A stretch of 33,977 nucleotides of DNA from Chloroflexi bacterium UBA5189. Its GTDB lineage: Bacteria; Chloroflexota; Limnocylindria; Limnocylindrales; CSP1-4. Shown here one piece after another: positions 14,056-23,064 of the stretch (position 1 is its first letter; each line of letters opens with the position of its first letter). Where the stretch lies: the NCBI GenBank assembly GCA_002413045.1, contig DHWF01000044.1, positions 2,086 to 36,062 on the forward strand, in the 5' to 3' direction. A program made the position numbers and the translations under genes. The notes beneath the pieces were generated by a model. That model worked only from the letters and a program-made list of their open reading frames with translations. It was not told where the DNA came from and did no database searches.

Positions 14056-14085
14056 ATGGGGCCGGGCCTTCGGGTCCGGCCTCAT
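14056..14085 (+). terminator. hairpin terminator with TTCG loop
   Basis: GGCCGGGCC pairs with GGTCCGGCC around a TTCG tetraloop (14069-14072), extended outward by four more pairs. It lies 23 bases after the phosphoesterase stop. The T-tract is poor. The stem resembles that of the terminator at 16475. Confidence 0.65.
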
Positions 14086-14242
14086 CGATTCCCGGCTCGA
14101 TTCCCGCGCCGCCAGGACGCGCCTGCGAGGCGCCGCGACGGGATCGAAATGCCCCTGTAATCCAAGCCGATACACGCCGTTAGTGCGACGCTCACGGTGT
14201 CCTCCTACGTTCGAGGCATCTGCTCGAATCAGGAGGATCGCG

Positions 14243-16450
14243 ATGCACTTGCCAAGTCGCGCTCGCCGGGCCCTTGCGCTCGCGAGCGCGGGCTTCCTGG
14301 CCGTCTCAGCCATGGCCGCGACGCCAGCCGTCACCGGCTCGGGCCGCGTTGCGAGAGCCACGACCGGCTGCGACCTGCAGTCCGCCGGGGACAACATCCA
14401 GCACGTCATCTACATCCAGTTCGACAACACCCACTTCCGGCGCGACGACCCGAACGTCCCGTCCGACCTCGAGCAGATGCCCCACCTGCTCAACTTCATC
14501 CAGAGCAACGGCACGCTGCTGACGAACGACCACACGGTCCTGATCTCGCACACCGCCACCGGGATCCTGAGCTCGCTGACCGGCGTGTACCCCGATCGGA
14601 TGGGTCAGCCGGTTTCGAACAGCTTCCGGTACTTCACCAACTCCGGCGCGAGTCGCACGGGCGTGGCGTTCGCGTACTGGACGTCGCCACTGTTCGACCC
14701 GGCAGGCCCGCCGTTCCCGCCCGCGGCACAGGACGACCTGACGCCTGAGATGGTCAACGAGAACGGCAAGATCGCACCCGCGCCGTGGGTTCCCTACACC
14801 CGCGCCGGCTGCGACGTCGGCGCCGTGGCGACCGCGAACACGATCCTCGAAAACACCGGGATCGACGTCCCGACGGTGTTCGGGGCCAGCTCGGCGGAGG
14901 CGACCGAGGTCTCGACGAACCCGGGCCAGGCGTTCGCGGACTTCGTCGGCATCGGCGTCCACTGCGCCGCCGGCTCGAGCCTGTGCTCGACGGCCAACAA
15001 CGGCAAGCCCGATGCACTCCCGGATGAGCCGGGTGGCTACAGCGGCTACAAGGGCCTGTTCGGCGCGAAGTACGTCGACCCGCAGGTCTTCCCGGCGACT
15101 TCCGGCGTCCCCGTCGATCTGGACGGCAACACGATCCAGGATTCCACCGGCCATGTCGGCTTCCCCGGCTTCGATGGCATGGAGGCCACGAACTCGCTGT
15201 CGTGGGTCGCTCACATGCAGGAGGCTGGCGTTCCGGTCACCTACGCCTACATCTCCGACGCCCATGACAACCACGGGACCGCGGGCGGGAACCATGTCGC
15301 GATGGGACCCGGCCAGGCTGGCTACACGGCCCAGCTCGCGGCCTACGACGACGCGTTCAACAAGTTCTTCACTCGGCTCAACTCGGACGGCATCAACAAG
15401 ACGAACACCCTGTTCGTGTTCACCGTCGACGAGGGCGACCACTTCGTAGGCAGCGACCCGAGCCCGGCCGGCTGCAATGGCAGCACCACCCCCTGCACGT
15501 ACAGTCAGATCGGCGAGATCAACGCCGACCTCCGGCGCATGATCCGGACGCAGTACGGCGACACCATCAACTTCACCGTCCACTCGGACGATGCGCCGAA
15601 TGTCTACGTGACCGGCAACCCGGTCCGGACCAATGCGGCGGTCCGCCAGCTCGAGCGCGAGAGCGCCGGCTTGACCTGGCTCAACCCGTACACCGGGTTG
15701 GTCCAGAGCAACATCACCGTCGCCCTGGCCGATCCGGTGGAGGAGAAGATCCTGCACATGGTCACGGCCGACCCGAAACGGACACCCACGTTCACCCTGT
15801 TCGCCGATCCGGAGTGGTTCTTCTTCGCGACCGGCGGACCCGACTGTTCGACCCCCCCGGTCCCGCCAATCGGTCCGTGCGTGTCGATCCCGCCGCCGTC
15901 GACGCAGACGTTCGCCTGGAACCACGGCGACATTCAGGACGAGATCGCCTCGACCTGGGTCGGGTACGTGGGACCGGGGGTCAAGCACCTCGGAACGGCC
16001 TCACCGTGGACCGACCACACCGACCTGCGGCCGACGATCCTGAGCCTCCTCGGCCTCACGGACGACTACCGATCTGATGGCCGGGTGATCTGGGAGATCC
16101 TCGATCCATCCGTCCTCCCGGCATCGCTGACGAGCAGCGCGAAGATCACCGATCTCGCGAACGTCTACAAGCAGATCGAGGCCTCCTTCGGGGACTTCTC
16201 GATGACGAGCCTGCGCATCTCGACGACGGCGCTCGCCAGCACGTCCGTCGGCGACAGGACGTATGGCCTGATCGAGACCAAGCTCGCGGACCTCGGGGCC
16301 CAGCGCGATGCACTGGCGCTCCAGATCTCGCAGGCGCTCGCCGGCGCGGAGTTCGGCGGTGTCGCGATCAGCAACTCGACGGCCAGCAAGCTCATCGGGA
16401 AGGCCAACGGCCTGCTCGACAAGATCCACCAGCTCGAGGCGGACTTCTAG
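14243..16450 (+). CDS. secreted alkaline-phosphatase-superfamily protein, 735 aa
   Basis: AGGAGG at 14231-14236 fixes the ATG at 14243. A signal peptide follows (RARRALALASAGFLAVSAMA, cleavage near ATPA). The mature protein has features of the alkaline phosphatase/sulfatase fold: HVIYIQFDNTHFRRDD, a putative nucleophile region ISHTATGILSSLTGVYPDR, the metal-site-like FVFTVDEGDHF and TDHTDLRPTILSLLGL. A helical C-terminal tail of about 100 residues follows. It probably acts outside the cell or in the cell envelope on a phosphate or sulfate ester; I cannot name the substrate. A small inverted repeat (TTCGAG/CTCGAA at 14210-14228) sits just before the ribosome site. It is closed by the terminator at 16475. 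Confidence 0.85.
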   Translation: MHLPSRARRALALASAGFLAVSAMAATPAVTGSGRVARATTGCDLQSAGDNIQHVIYIQFDNTHFRRDDPNVPSDLEQMPHLLNFIQSNGTLLTNDHTVLISHTATGILSSLTGVYPDRMGQPVSNSFRYFTNSGASRTGVAFAYWTSPLFDPAGPPFPPAAQDDLTPEMVNENGKIAPAPWVPYTRAGCDVGAVATANTILENTGIDVPTVFGASSAEATEVSTNPGQAFADFVGIGVHCAAGSSLCSTANNGKPDALPDEPGGYSGYKGLFGAKYVDPQVFPATSGVPVDLDGNTIQDSTGHVGFPGFDGMEATNSLSWVAHMQEAGVPVTYAYISDAHDNHGTAGGNHVAMGPGQAGYTAQLAAYDDAFNKFFTRLNSDGINKTNTLFVFTVDEGDHFVGSDPSPAGCNGSTTPCTYSQIGEINADLRRMIRTQYGDTINFTVHSDDAPNVYVTGNPVRTNAAVRQLERESAGLTWLNPYTGLVQSNITVALADPVEEKILHMVTADPKRTPTFTLFADPEWFFFATGGPDCSTPPVPPIGPCVSIPPPSTQTFAWNHGDIQDEIASTWVGYVGPGVKHLGTASPWTDHTDLRPTILSLLGLTDDYRSDGRVIWEILDPSVLPASLTSSAKITDLANVYKQIEASFGDFSMTSLRISTTALASTSVGDRTYGLIETKLADLGAQRDALALQISQALAGAEFGGVAISNSTASKLIGKANGLLDKIHQLEADF

Positions 16451-16474
16451 GGGTCGTTGTCCGTCTTCGAAACG

Positions 16475-16505
16475 GAAGGGGCCGGGCCGATCGCCCGGCC
16501 CCTTC
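16475..16505 (+). terminator. strong GC-rich hairpin terminator
   Basis: Thirteen consecutive pairs (GAAGGGGCCGGGC with GCCCGGCCCCTTC) surround a 5-base loop, 24 bases after the phosphatase stop. It separates that gene from uvrC. Confidence 0.75.
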
Positions 16506-16559
16506 GATTCCCGATGGGGCGCGACCGCGCGGCACGTGAGCGAGATTCGTTGCGCAGCC

Positions 16560-16565
16560 TACGAT
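16560..16565 (+). promoter_or_regulatory. candidate -10 box TACGAT of uvrC
   Basis: The box lies exactly six bases before GTG 16572 with no ribosome site between, and just downstream of a strong terminator, so a promoter is expected here. A leaderless transcript is likely. Confidence 0.5.
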
Positions 16566-16571
16566 TCAGCG

Positions 16572-18557
16572 GTGACCCCCCAGCTCGAGGCAATCCTCAA
16601 GAAGCTGCCCGACCGGCCAGGCGTGTACCTCATGAAGGACGCGCGCGGGAGCGTGCTGTACGTCGGCAAGGCGCAGAGCCTCCGCAGCCGCGTGCGCAGC
16701 TACTGGCAGAAGGAGGCGCCGGGCCTCGAGTACCACCTCATCCGTTCGGTCATCGATCGGGTCGACGACCTCGAATACACCATGACGGACTCCGTGGGCG
16801 AGGCGCTTCTGCTCGAGGGCAACCTCGTCAAGCGCTTCCAGCCGCCGTTCAACGTGCGGCTCAAGGACGACAAGAGCTACCCGTACATCAAGATCACCCT
16901 CAACGACGACTTCCCGCGCATCGAGCGGACGCGGAAGCTGCCGAACGACGGGAGCCGGTACTTCGGTCCGTACGCGTCGGCGTCGAGCGTCGACGAGGCG
17001 ATGAACCTGGTCCGCCGGCTGTTCCCGTTCCGGACCTGCACGATCGACATCAAGGACGGCGTGCGAGCCCTCCAGCGGCCCTGCCTGCTGTACCACATCA
17101 AGCGCTGCCAGGGCCCGTGCATCGAGGCGATCTCGAAGGACGCCTATCGCGCCGACATCGACCAGGTTGGGCTGTTCCTCGAGGGCCGCCAGGAATCGCT
17201 GGTCAAGGCACTCCGCGACGACATGCGGCGCGCATCGGAACGGCAGGACTACGAGCACGCGGCGATCGACCGGGACAAGATCAAGGCGATCGAGCGGACC
17301 ATGGAGAGCCAGAAGATGGCCGCGTTCGCCCGGACCGACCTCGACCTCCTCGGCCTCGCGCGCCGAGACAACCAGGCGGCCGTGCAGCTGTTCGTGATTC
17401 GCGGCGGCAAGGCCCTCGGGCGCGACGTGTTCACGCTCGACACGCCGCGCGGCGCGACGGACGCGGAGGTCGTCTCCGGCTTCCTGCTCCAGTACTACGC
17501 CCAGGCCTCGAACATCCCGCCCGAGATCGCGATCCCGCTCGCCCTGCCAGATTCGGCGGACCTGGAACGGTTCCTCGCCGACCGACGGGCGGCCGGCGCG
17601 CCGGCCGACGCCACGATGGGCGAAACGCCGCCCGGGCGATCGCTGACCCGCACCGAGAACCTCACCGTGCCGCGCCCGGACGCGGTGCGCGTGACGAGAA
17701 CGCGCGCGCGAGCCGCTGGGGCGGGCGCGCCGGTGCGCCTGGTCGTGCCCCAGCGCGGGGAGCGTCGTTCGCTGATGAAGCTCGCCACCCGCAACGCCGA
17801 GGAGATGCTCGCTCGCGAGCAGGCGCGCTGGCTCGCGGACCAGGGCAAGACCCTCGGTGCGCTGGAGGAGCTCGCCGACGCCCTGTCGCTGCCGGTCCTG
17901 CCGGCCCGCATCGAGTGCTACGACGTCTCCAACTTCCAGGGCAGCGAGACCGTCGCGAGCATGGTCGTGTTCGAGGACGGCAAGCCGCGAACGGGGGAGT
18001 ACCGCCGGTTCCGAGTCCGCACGGTCGAGGGCCCAAACGACGTTGCCTCCCACCGCGAGGTGCTGCGCCGCCGCTTCCGCGCCGCGCGCGCGGGGGATGA
18101 AGGCTCCGCCGAGGAGCGCCGCTGGGCGATGCCCGACCTCGTCCTGATCGATGGCGGCAAGCCCCAGGTGAGCGCGGCGAAGGGCGTCCTCGACGAGCTT
18201 GGGCTGCATGACCTGCCGCTCGCCGGGCTCGCCAAGCAGCGCGAGGAGCTCGTCCTGCCCGACCGAGCCGAGCCGGTCCTCCTGCCCACGACCTCGCAGG
18301 CCCTCTACCTCGTCCAGCGCCTGCGCGACGAGGCGCACCGCTTCGCGATCACCTACCACCGCGACCTCCGCCGCAAGGCCTCGGTCAAATCCAAGTTCGA
18401 CGACCTCCCAGGCATCGGCCCCCGCCGCCGCGGCGCCCTCCTCAGAGTCTTCGGCTCCATGAAACGCGTCCGCGAAGCCCCTCTAGAGCAAGTGGCGGCG
18501 GTCCCGGGAATAGGCCCGGCCCTCGCGGCCAAGATCAAGGCGCATCTCGAGGCCTGA
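16572..18557 (+). CDS. uvrC: UvrC, excinuclease ABC subunit C, 661 aa
   Basis: UvrC makes both incisions around damage in nucleotide excision repair. The GIY-YIG domain opens the protein (PGVYLMKDARGSVLYVGKAQ), and a cysteine-bearing stretch follows (CLLYHIKRCQGPC). A UVR helix pair binding UvrB is next (RRASERQDYEHAAIDRDKIK). Then comes the RNase H-like 5'-incision domain (IECYDVSNFQGSE; PDLVLIDGGKPQVSAA) and a C-terminal helix-hairpin-helix pair (LPGIGPRRRGALL; VPGIGPALAAKI). It is about 50 residues longer than the E. coli protein. The extra length fits an Ala/Arg/Pro-rich insertion near residues 337-390, before LVVPQRGERRSL. Start GTG 16572 is chosen from the family N-terminus and the TACGAT box. 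Confidence 0.98.
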   Translation: MTPQLEAILKKLPDRPGVYLMKDARGSVLYVGKAQSLRSRVRSYWQKEAPGLEYHLIRSVIDRVDDLEYTMTDSVGEALLLEGNLVKRFQPPFNVRLKDDKSYPYIKITLNDDFPRIERTRKLPNDGSRYFGPYASASSVDEAMNLVRRLFPFRTCTIDIKDGVRALQRPCLLYHIKRCQGPCIEAISKDAYRADIDQVGLFLEGRQESLVKALRDDMRRASERQDYEHAAIDRDKIKAIERTMESQKMAAFARTDLDLLGLARRDNQAAVQLFVIRGGKALGRDVFTLDTPRGATDAEVVSGFLLQYYAQASNIPPEIAIPLALPDSADLERFLADRRAAGAPADATMGETPPGRSLTRTENLTVPRPDAVRVTRTRARAAGAGAPVRLVVPQRGERRSLMKLATRNAEEMLAREQARWLADQGKTLGALEELADALSLPVLPARIECYDVSNFQGSETVASMVVFEDGKPRTGEYRRFRVRTVEGPNDVASHREVLRRRFRAARAGDEGSAEERRWAMPDLVLIDGGKPQVSAAKGVLDELGLHDLPLAGLAKQREELVLPDRAEPVLLPTTSQALYLVQRLRDEAHRFAITYHRDLRRKASVKSKFDDLPGIGPRRRGALLRVFGSMKRVREAPLEQVAAVPGIGPALAAKIKAHLEA

Positions 18558-18692
18558 CCGTCGCCGACGCCCGGCGGGCGGAGGTCAGCGAACGCCCGAC
18601 CATCAGCCCAGAGCGAAGCGAAGAGCGCAGGAGGGCGATCGCGGCCCGCAGGTCGACAGGCGGCGAGGGAGGCGGGTCCAACTCCGCACCTG

Positions 18693-18698
18693 TATCAT
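18693..18698 (+). promoter_or_regulatory. candidate -10 box TATCAT of secD
   Basis: TATCAT lies eight bases before GTG 18707, in the 149-base gap after uvrC. No ribosome site is present, consistent with leaderless transcription of the secDF unit. Confidence 0.45.
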
Positions 18699-18706
18699 CC
18701 CGCCTC

Positions 18707-20092
18707 GTGCGTAGAACGGGCCCCATCCTCATCGCCGTCATCGGGCTGCTTGCGCTTTTCATCGACTTCTGGCCGAACCTGTACCTGCCGGCATTGACCG
18801 GCGATTCGGCATCGCGGAAGATCGAGACGAAGCTCGGCCTCGATCTTCAGGGCGGGCTGCGCGTGGAGTACCGCGTCGACCCGAACGGCGGCGTCGCACC
18901 GACTCTCGGTGACGTCGATGTCGTCAAGCAGATCATCGCGAACCGCGTGAACAGCACGGGCGTCTCCGAGCCTGTCGTCGTGACGTCGGGTACGGACCGG
19001 ATCATCGTCGAGGTGCCCGGCGTCAGCGACACGGCGGAGATCCGCAAGCTGGTGGGCCAGACCGGCAAGCTCGAGTTCGTCCCGTTGCCCACCGCCGATT
19101 ACGGCACCGATTCGGCGCCTGGTCCACGCCAGGCGGTCGCTGGCCAGCCGCTCCCCACGACCCCACAGCCCCTGTTCGGCGGCGACCAGATCAGCAGCGC
19201 CAACGTCCAGACCGACAACACGGGCAAGCGGGTGGTGGGATTCACGCTCAAGTCAGACGGCGCCAAGCTGTTCGCCGACTACACCAGTGCCAATGTCGGC
19301 AACTTCTTCGCGATCGTGCTGGACAACAACGTGATCTCGGCGCCGTTCATCCAGAGTCCGATCACGGGTGGCTCGGGCCAGATCAGCGGCAGCGGCCTCA
19401 GTGGCTTCGCCCAGAAGGACGCCGAGGACCTGGTCAACGTCCTGCGCTTCGGCTCGCTGCCGTTCCCGGTGGAGGAGCTCGCGAGCGACACGATCGACCC
19501 GACGCTTGGCCAGCAGTTCCTCAACAGCAGCCTGCTCGCGGGCGGGATCGCGATCCTGCTGGTGATCTTCTTCATGCTCATCCACTACCGCCTGCCGGGT
19601 GCCATCGCGAGCTTCGCGCTCCTCTACTACGCGGTGCTCGTGCTTGCCCTGTTCCGGCTGATCCCGGTCACGCTGACCCTCGCCGGCATCGCGGGCTTCG
19701 TGCTCTCGGTGGGCATGGCGGTCGACGCCAACATCCTGATCTTCGAGCGGTCCAAGGAAGAGCTGCGCTCCGGGAAGTCGCTGCCGCAGGCGATCGAGGC
19801 CGGCTTCGCGCGCGCCTGGAATTCGATCCTCGACTCGAACGTGTCGAGCCTGATCACGGCGATGATCCTGTACCTGTTCGGGTCGTCGGTGATCCAGGGC
19901 TTCGCGCTGGTGCTCATCATCGGCGTCCTCGCCTCGATGTTCAGCGCGATCACCGTGACCCGCTCGATTCTCCGCATCGTCGTCGCCCGCGAATGGGCGC
20001 GCAAGGCGCACCTCTACGGCGTCACCGATGCCGAGTTCACCGCGCGACCCGCGACCCGATCCGGACTGCGCCGAGAGCCACGCAGTGTTTGA
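18707..20092 (+). CDS. secD: SecD, protein translocase subunit, 461 aa
   Basis: SecD with SecF forms the proton-driven membrane factor that assists SecYEG-SecA export. Seen here are the first membrane helix (LIAVIGLLALFIDFWP), the D1 motif LDLQGGLRVEYRVD, the P1 region (IANRVNSTGVSEPVV; VPGVSDTAEIRKLVGQTGKL) and the C-terminal block of five helices containing GMAVDANILIFERSKEELR and the conserved AWNSILDSN. The first periplasmic domain is shorter than in E. coli, as in most Gram-positive-type SecD. The start GTG 18707 places the first helix at the N-terminus. The last eight bases overlap secF, so the two are translationally coupled. Confidence 0.97.
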   Translation: MRRTGPILIAVIGLLALFIDFWPNLYLPALTGDSASRKIETKLGLDLQGGLRVEYRVDPNGGVAPTLGDVDVVKQIIANRVNSTGVSEPVVVTSGTDRIIVEVPGVSDTAEIRKLVGQTGKLEFVPLPTADYGTDSAPGPRQAVAGQPLPTTPQPLFGGDQISSANVQTDNTGKRVVGFTLKSDGAKLFADYTSANVGNFFAIVLDNNVISAPFIQSPITGGSGQISGSGLSGFAQKDAEDLVNVLRFGSLPFPVEELASDTIDPTLGQQFLNSSLLAGGIAILLVIFFMLIHYRLPGAIASFALLYYAVLVLALFRLIPVTLTLAGIAGFVLSVGMAVDANILIFERSKEELRSGKSLPQAIEAGFARAWNSILDSNVSSLITAMILYLFGSSVIQGFALVLIIGVLASMFSAITVTRSILRIVVAREWARKAHLYGVTDAEFTARPATRSGLRREPRSV

Positions 20093-21227
20093 CATCGTCG
20101 GCAAGCGACGATGGTTCTTCATCCTCTCGCTCCTCGTCACGGTTCCCGGACTGTTCTTCATCCTGCTCACACCGATCACGAACGGCGCGGCGGGCCTGAA
20201 GTTCTCGATCGACTACACCGGCGGGACCGAGTGGTCGGTCCGGTTCGCCGACGCGAACGTGACCGCGGAGCAGGTCCGAGCGGAGCTCGTGGTCCTGGGC
20301 CAGGACGACGCCTCGGTCACCCGCACCGGCAAGGGCTTCCTCGACATCCGGATGAGCAAGCTCGACCTGCGCCAGGTCGCCCCGGCCCCGACTGCGGGAC
20401 CGACCGAGGGGCCGAGCGCAAGCCCCGGACCGAGCGGCGCGACTCCAGCACCCACACCGACCGCGGCACCGACGCCGACTCCGGCGCCGACCGCAACGCC
20501 CGGCCCGACTGCGAGCCCGGAGCCCGGCCCCACGTCGTTCCCCGGCGCCGCACCAACTGTTCCGACGCAAGGCCAGATCGGTGACATCGCGTTCGCCCTG
20601 CAGGCCAAGTTCGGCCCGATCGCCGAGCAGGCCAGCCTGAGCTCGATCGGCGCGGTCGTCAGCGCGGACCTCATCAATCAGGCGTTCGTGCTGATCCTGG
20701 TCGGCTCGCTCGGCATCCTCGGCTGGATCACGCTGCGGTTCCGGGACGTGAAGTTCGGCGTCACTGCGCTCGTGGCGCTGCTCCATGACGTCATCGTGGT
20801 CGTCGGGATCTTCGCGATCCTGGGCACGTTCTTCGGGGTCAAGATCGACGGCCTGTTCGTGACCGCGATGCTGACCGTGATCGGCTTCAGCGTGCACGAC
20901 ACGATCGTCGTCTTCGACCGGATCCGCGAGAACCGCGCGCGCCACGCGGGCGAGCCGTTCGCGGAGGTCGTCAACCACTCGATCCTGCAGACATTCGGCC
21001 GGTCGATCACGACCAGCTTTACGGTGGTGCTCACGCTTACGACGCTGCTGCTCTTCGGCGGCAGCGCGACCCAGGAGTTCGTGCTCGCCCTGCTGATCGG
21101 GATCATCTCGGGGACGTACTCATCGATCTTCAACGCGTCGCCGCTCCTCGTCGTGTGGCAGGAGTGGGAAGACCGCCGCCGGGGCCGCCAGGCGACGCCC
21201 GGCAAGACCCGCCGCGCGACCGCCTGA
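20085..21227 (+). CDS. secF: SecF, protein translocase subunit, with Pro/Thr/Ala-rich insertion, 380 aa
   Basis: SecF is the partner of SecD. Visible are the first helix (RRWFFILSLLVTVPGLFFIL), the conserved IDYTGGTEWSVRF, the second block of helices with VIGFSVHDTIVVFDRIRENR, and the C-terminal SITTSFTVVLTLTTLLLFGG. The start GTG 20085 overlaps secD by eight bases. Unusual is a low-complexity stretch at residues about 98-162 (20380-20572), composed almost only of Pro, Thr, Ala and Gly (TPAPTPTAAPTPTPAP is part). It lies in the extracytoplasmic P4 domain between the two halves; it probably forms an extended linker. Confidence 0.96.
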   Translation: MFDIVGKRRWFFILSLLVTVPGLFFILLTPITNGAAGLKFSIDYTGGTEWSVRFADANVTAEQVRAELVVLGQDDASVTRTGKGFLDIRMSKLDLRQVAPAPTAGPTEGPSASPGPSGATPAPTPTAAPTPTPAPTATPGPTASPEPGPTSFPGAAPTVPTQGQIGDIAFALQAKFGPIAEQASLSSIGAVVSADLINQAFVLILVGSLGILGWITLRFRDVKFGVTALVALLHDVIVVVGIFAILGTFFGVKIDGLFVTAMLTVIGFSVHDTIVVFDRIRENRARHAGEPFAEVVNHSILQTFGRSITTSFTVVLTLTTLLLFGGSATQEFVLALLIGIISGTYSSIFNASPLLVVWQEWEDRRRGRQATPGKTRRATA

Positions 21228-21290
21228 CCGGCCGCGCCTGGATACGCCCGAAGAAAGCCGCGGTAGATCGCCGCGTGACATCCTGAGGCC

Positions 21291-23057
21291 GTGCTCGCAC
21301 CTCGCTCCCGTTGGCGCTTCCCGAACCCCGTCACCGTCCCCCCGACCCTGTTCGAGGTCGGGCGCGAGCTGGGCATCGGCGCGCGGGTCGTCGCCTTGCT
21401 GGCGGCCCGTGGCGTGATCGGCGAGGACGACCTGCGGCGCTTCCTCGGCGACCCGGCCGGCTCCCTCCACGACCCCGGCCGGCTACCGGACGCGGAGGTC
21501 TTCCGGGCCCGGATCCTGCGCGCGAAGGAGGCGAGCGAGCAGGTCCTCGTCTTTGGCGACTTCGATGCCGACGGGATCACCGGGCTGGCGATCCTGACGT
21601 TGGCGCTGCGCCGGCTCGGCGTCAGGGCGATTCCATACGTCCCGTCCCGGCTCGAGGAGGGCCATGGGCTGTCTCGGGCGGCCATCGAGGCGGCACGGGC
21701 GGCTGGTGCGACGGTCATCGTCACGGTCGACACCGGGACGTCGAGCGTCGACGAGGTGGCCGCCGCGAACGCGGCCGGGATCGACGTCCTGATCACGGAT
21801 CACCACCACGTGCCCGCGGTGCTGCCGCCGGCCCTCGCGATCGTGAATCCGCATCGCGACGACGCGACGTATCCGGACAGCCGGCTCGCCGGCAGCGGCG
21901 TCGCGTTCACGCTGGCCCGGCTCCTCCTTGGCGACGCCGCGCTCGATCTCGCGGATCTCGCTGCGATCGGGACCGTGGCGGATCTCGCTCCCGTGCTGGG
22001 GGAGAACCGCGCGATCGTGCAGCTCGGGCTGGAGCGGCTGCGCGCGAGTCCGCGGCCCGGCCTCGCCGCGCTCCTGGCCGCGGCAAAGATCGCGCCCGCG
22101 GACCTCGATCTCGAGGGGCTCTCGTTCGGGATCGCACCGCGGCTGAACGCGGCGGGCCGGGTGGGGGAGGCCTTCGATGCCGCGAGCCTGCTGCTCGCGG
22201 ACGATCCGGTGGAGGCGGAGCGGCTCGCCGGCGTGCTCGAGGCCGCCAACCTCACGCGGCGCGACCTCATGCGCACCGCCATCGCCGAGGCGCGGACCTC
22301 CCCGGATGCCGTGGATGACGCCGCGGCGACCGTGATCAAGGGCCCGTGGCCGGTCGGGATCGTCGGGCTCGTGGCGTCGAGGCTCGCGGACGAGCGACGC
22401 CGGCCGGCCATCGTCGGCGCGGAGCTCGGGGCCGTCGTGCGGGCGTCGTGCCGGAGCGCGGGCGGCCTGCACCTCGCCGACGCACTGGCGTCCTGCTCGG
22501 ACCTGCTGATCCGCCACGGTGGGCACGCGGGCGCGGCGGGCTTCGAGATCGAGACCGAGCGCTGGCCGGAGTTCCGCGAGCGGTTCCTCCTGCTCGCCGC
22601 GGCTGAAGGCCCGCCGGACCCGGTGCCGACGCTGGACGTCAGCCTCATCGTCCGGGCGCGCGAGGTCGACTACGCCCTCCATCGCGACCTGCGCCGCGGC
22701 GAGCCATGGGGCGCGGGCAACCCGGAGCCCCTCGTCGCCGTGCTCGGGCTGGCGGTGACCCGGGTTCGGGAGGCCGGCGGCGGCGGACATACGCAGCTCA
22801 CCCTCAAGCGCAAGCTCGACGTGCTCGACGGCATCGCGTTCGGGTGGCCGGAGCTGGCCCGCGAGGTCCACGAGGGCGACGTGATCGACGTCGTCGCCCA
22901 GCTGCGCAGCCGGCGGTTCGGCGGCATCGAGTCGCTCCAGCTGGACATTCGCGACGCGGCGCCGTCCGGCTTCCACCCGGAGACCCGGGCGATGCTCGAG
23001 GCGGTGCCGATCGCCGTCGGGCCGGGCGCGCCGGTCGGCGTCGCGACGGCCGGTTGA
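21291..23057 (+). CDS. recJ: RecJ, single-stranded-DNA-specific 5'-3' exonuclease, 588 aa
   Basis: RecJ degrades 5'-ended single strands in recombination and repair. The DHH-family motifs are visible: FGDFDADGITGLAIL (motif I, residues about 88-102), VDTGTSSVDE (motif II), ITDHHHVP (DHH motif III) and NPHRDD (IV). The DHHA1 part shows RLNAAGRVGEAFDAASLLL, then GPWPVGIVGLVASRL and RHGGHAGAAGFEIE. An OB-fold-like C-terminal region follows (RRGEPWGAGNPEPLVAV). The start is GTG 21291; no clear ribosome site. The length agrees with family members. A gene for a TolB-like protein begins seven bases after its stop. Confidence 0.97.
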   Translation: MLAPRSRWRFPNPVTVPPTLFEVGRELGIGARVVALLAARGVIGEDDLRRFLGDPAGSLHDPGRLPDAEVFRARILRAKEASEQVLVFGDFDADGITGLAILTLALRRLGVRAIPYVPSRLEEGHGLSRAAIEAARAAGATVIVTVDTGTSSVDEVAAANAAGIDVLITDHHHVPAVLPPALAIVNPHRDDATYPDSRLAGSGVAFTLARLLLGDAALDLADLAAIGTVADLAPVLGENRAIVQLGLERLRASPRPGLAALLAAAKIAPADLDLEGLSFGIAPRLNAAGRVGEAFDAASLLLADDPVEAERLAGVLEAANLTRRDLMRTAIAEARTSPDAVDDAAATVIKGPWPVGIVGLVASRLADERRRPAIVGAELGAVVRASCRSAGGLHLADALASCSDLLIRHGGHAGAAGFEIETERWPEFRERFLLLAAAEGPPDPVPTLDVSLIVRAREVDYALHRDLRRGEPWGAGNPEPLVAVLGLAVTRVREAGGGGHTQLTLKRKLDVLDGIAFGWPELAREVHEGDVIDVVAQLRSRRFGGIESLQLDIRDAAPSGFHPETRAMLEAVPIAVGPGAPVGVATAG

Positions 23058-23064
23058 CCAGGGC

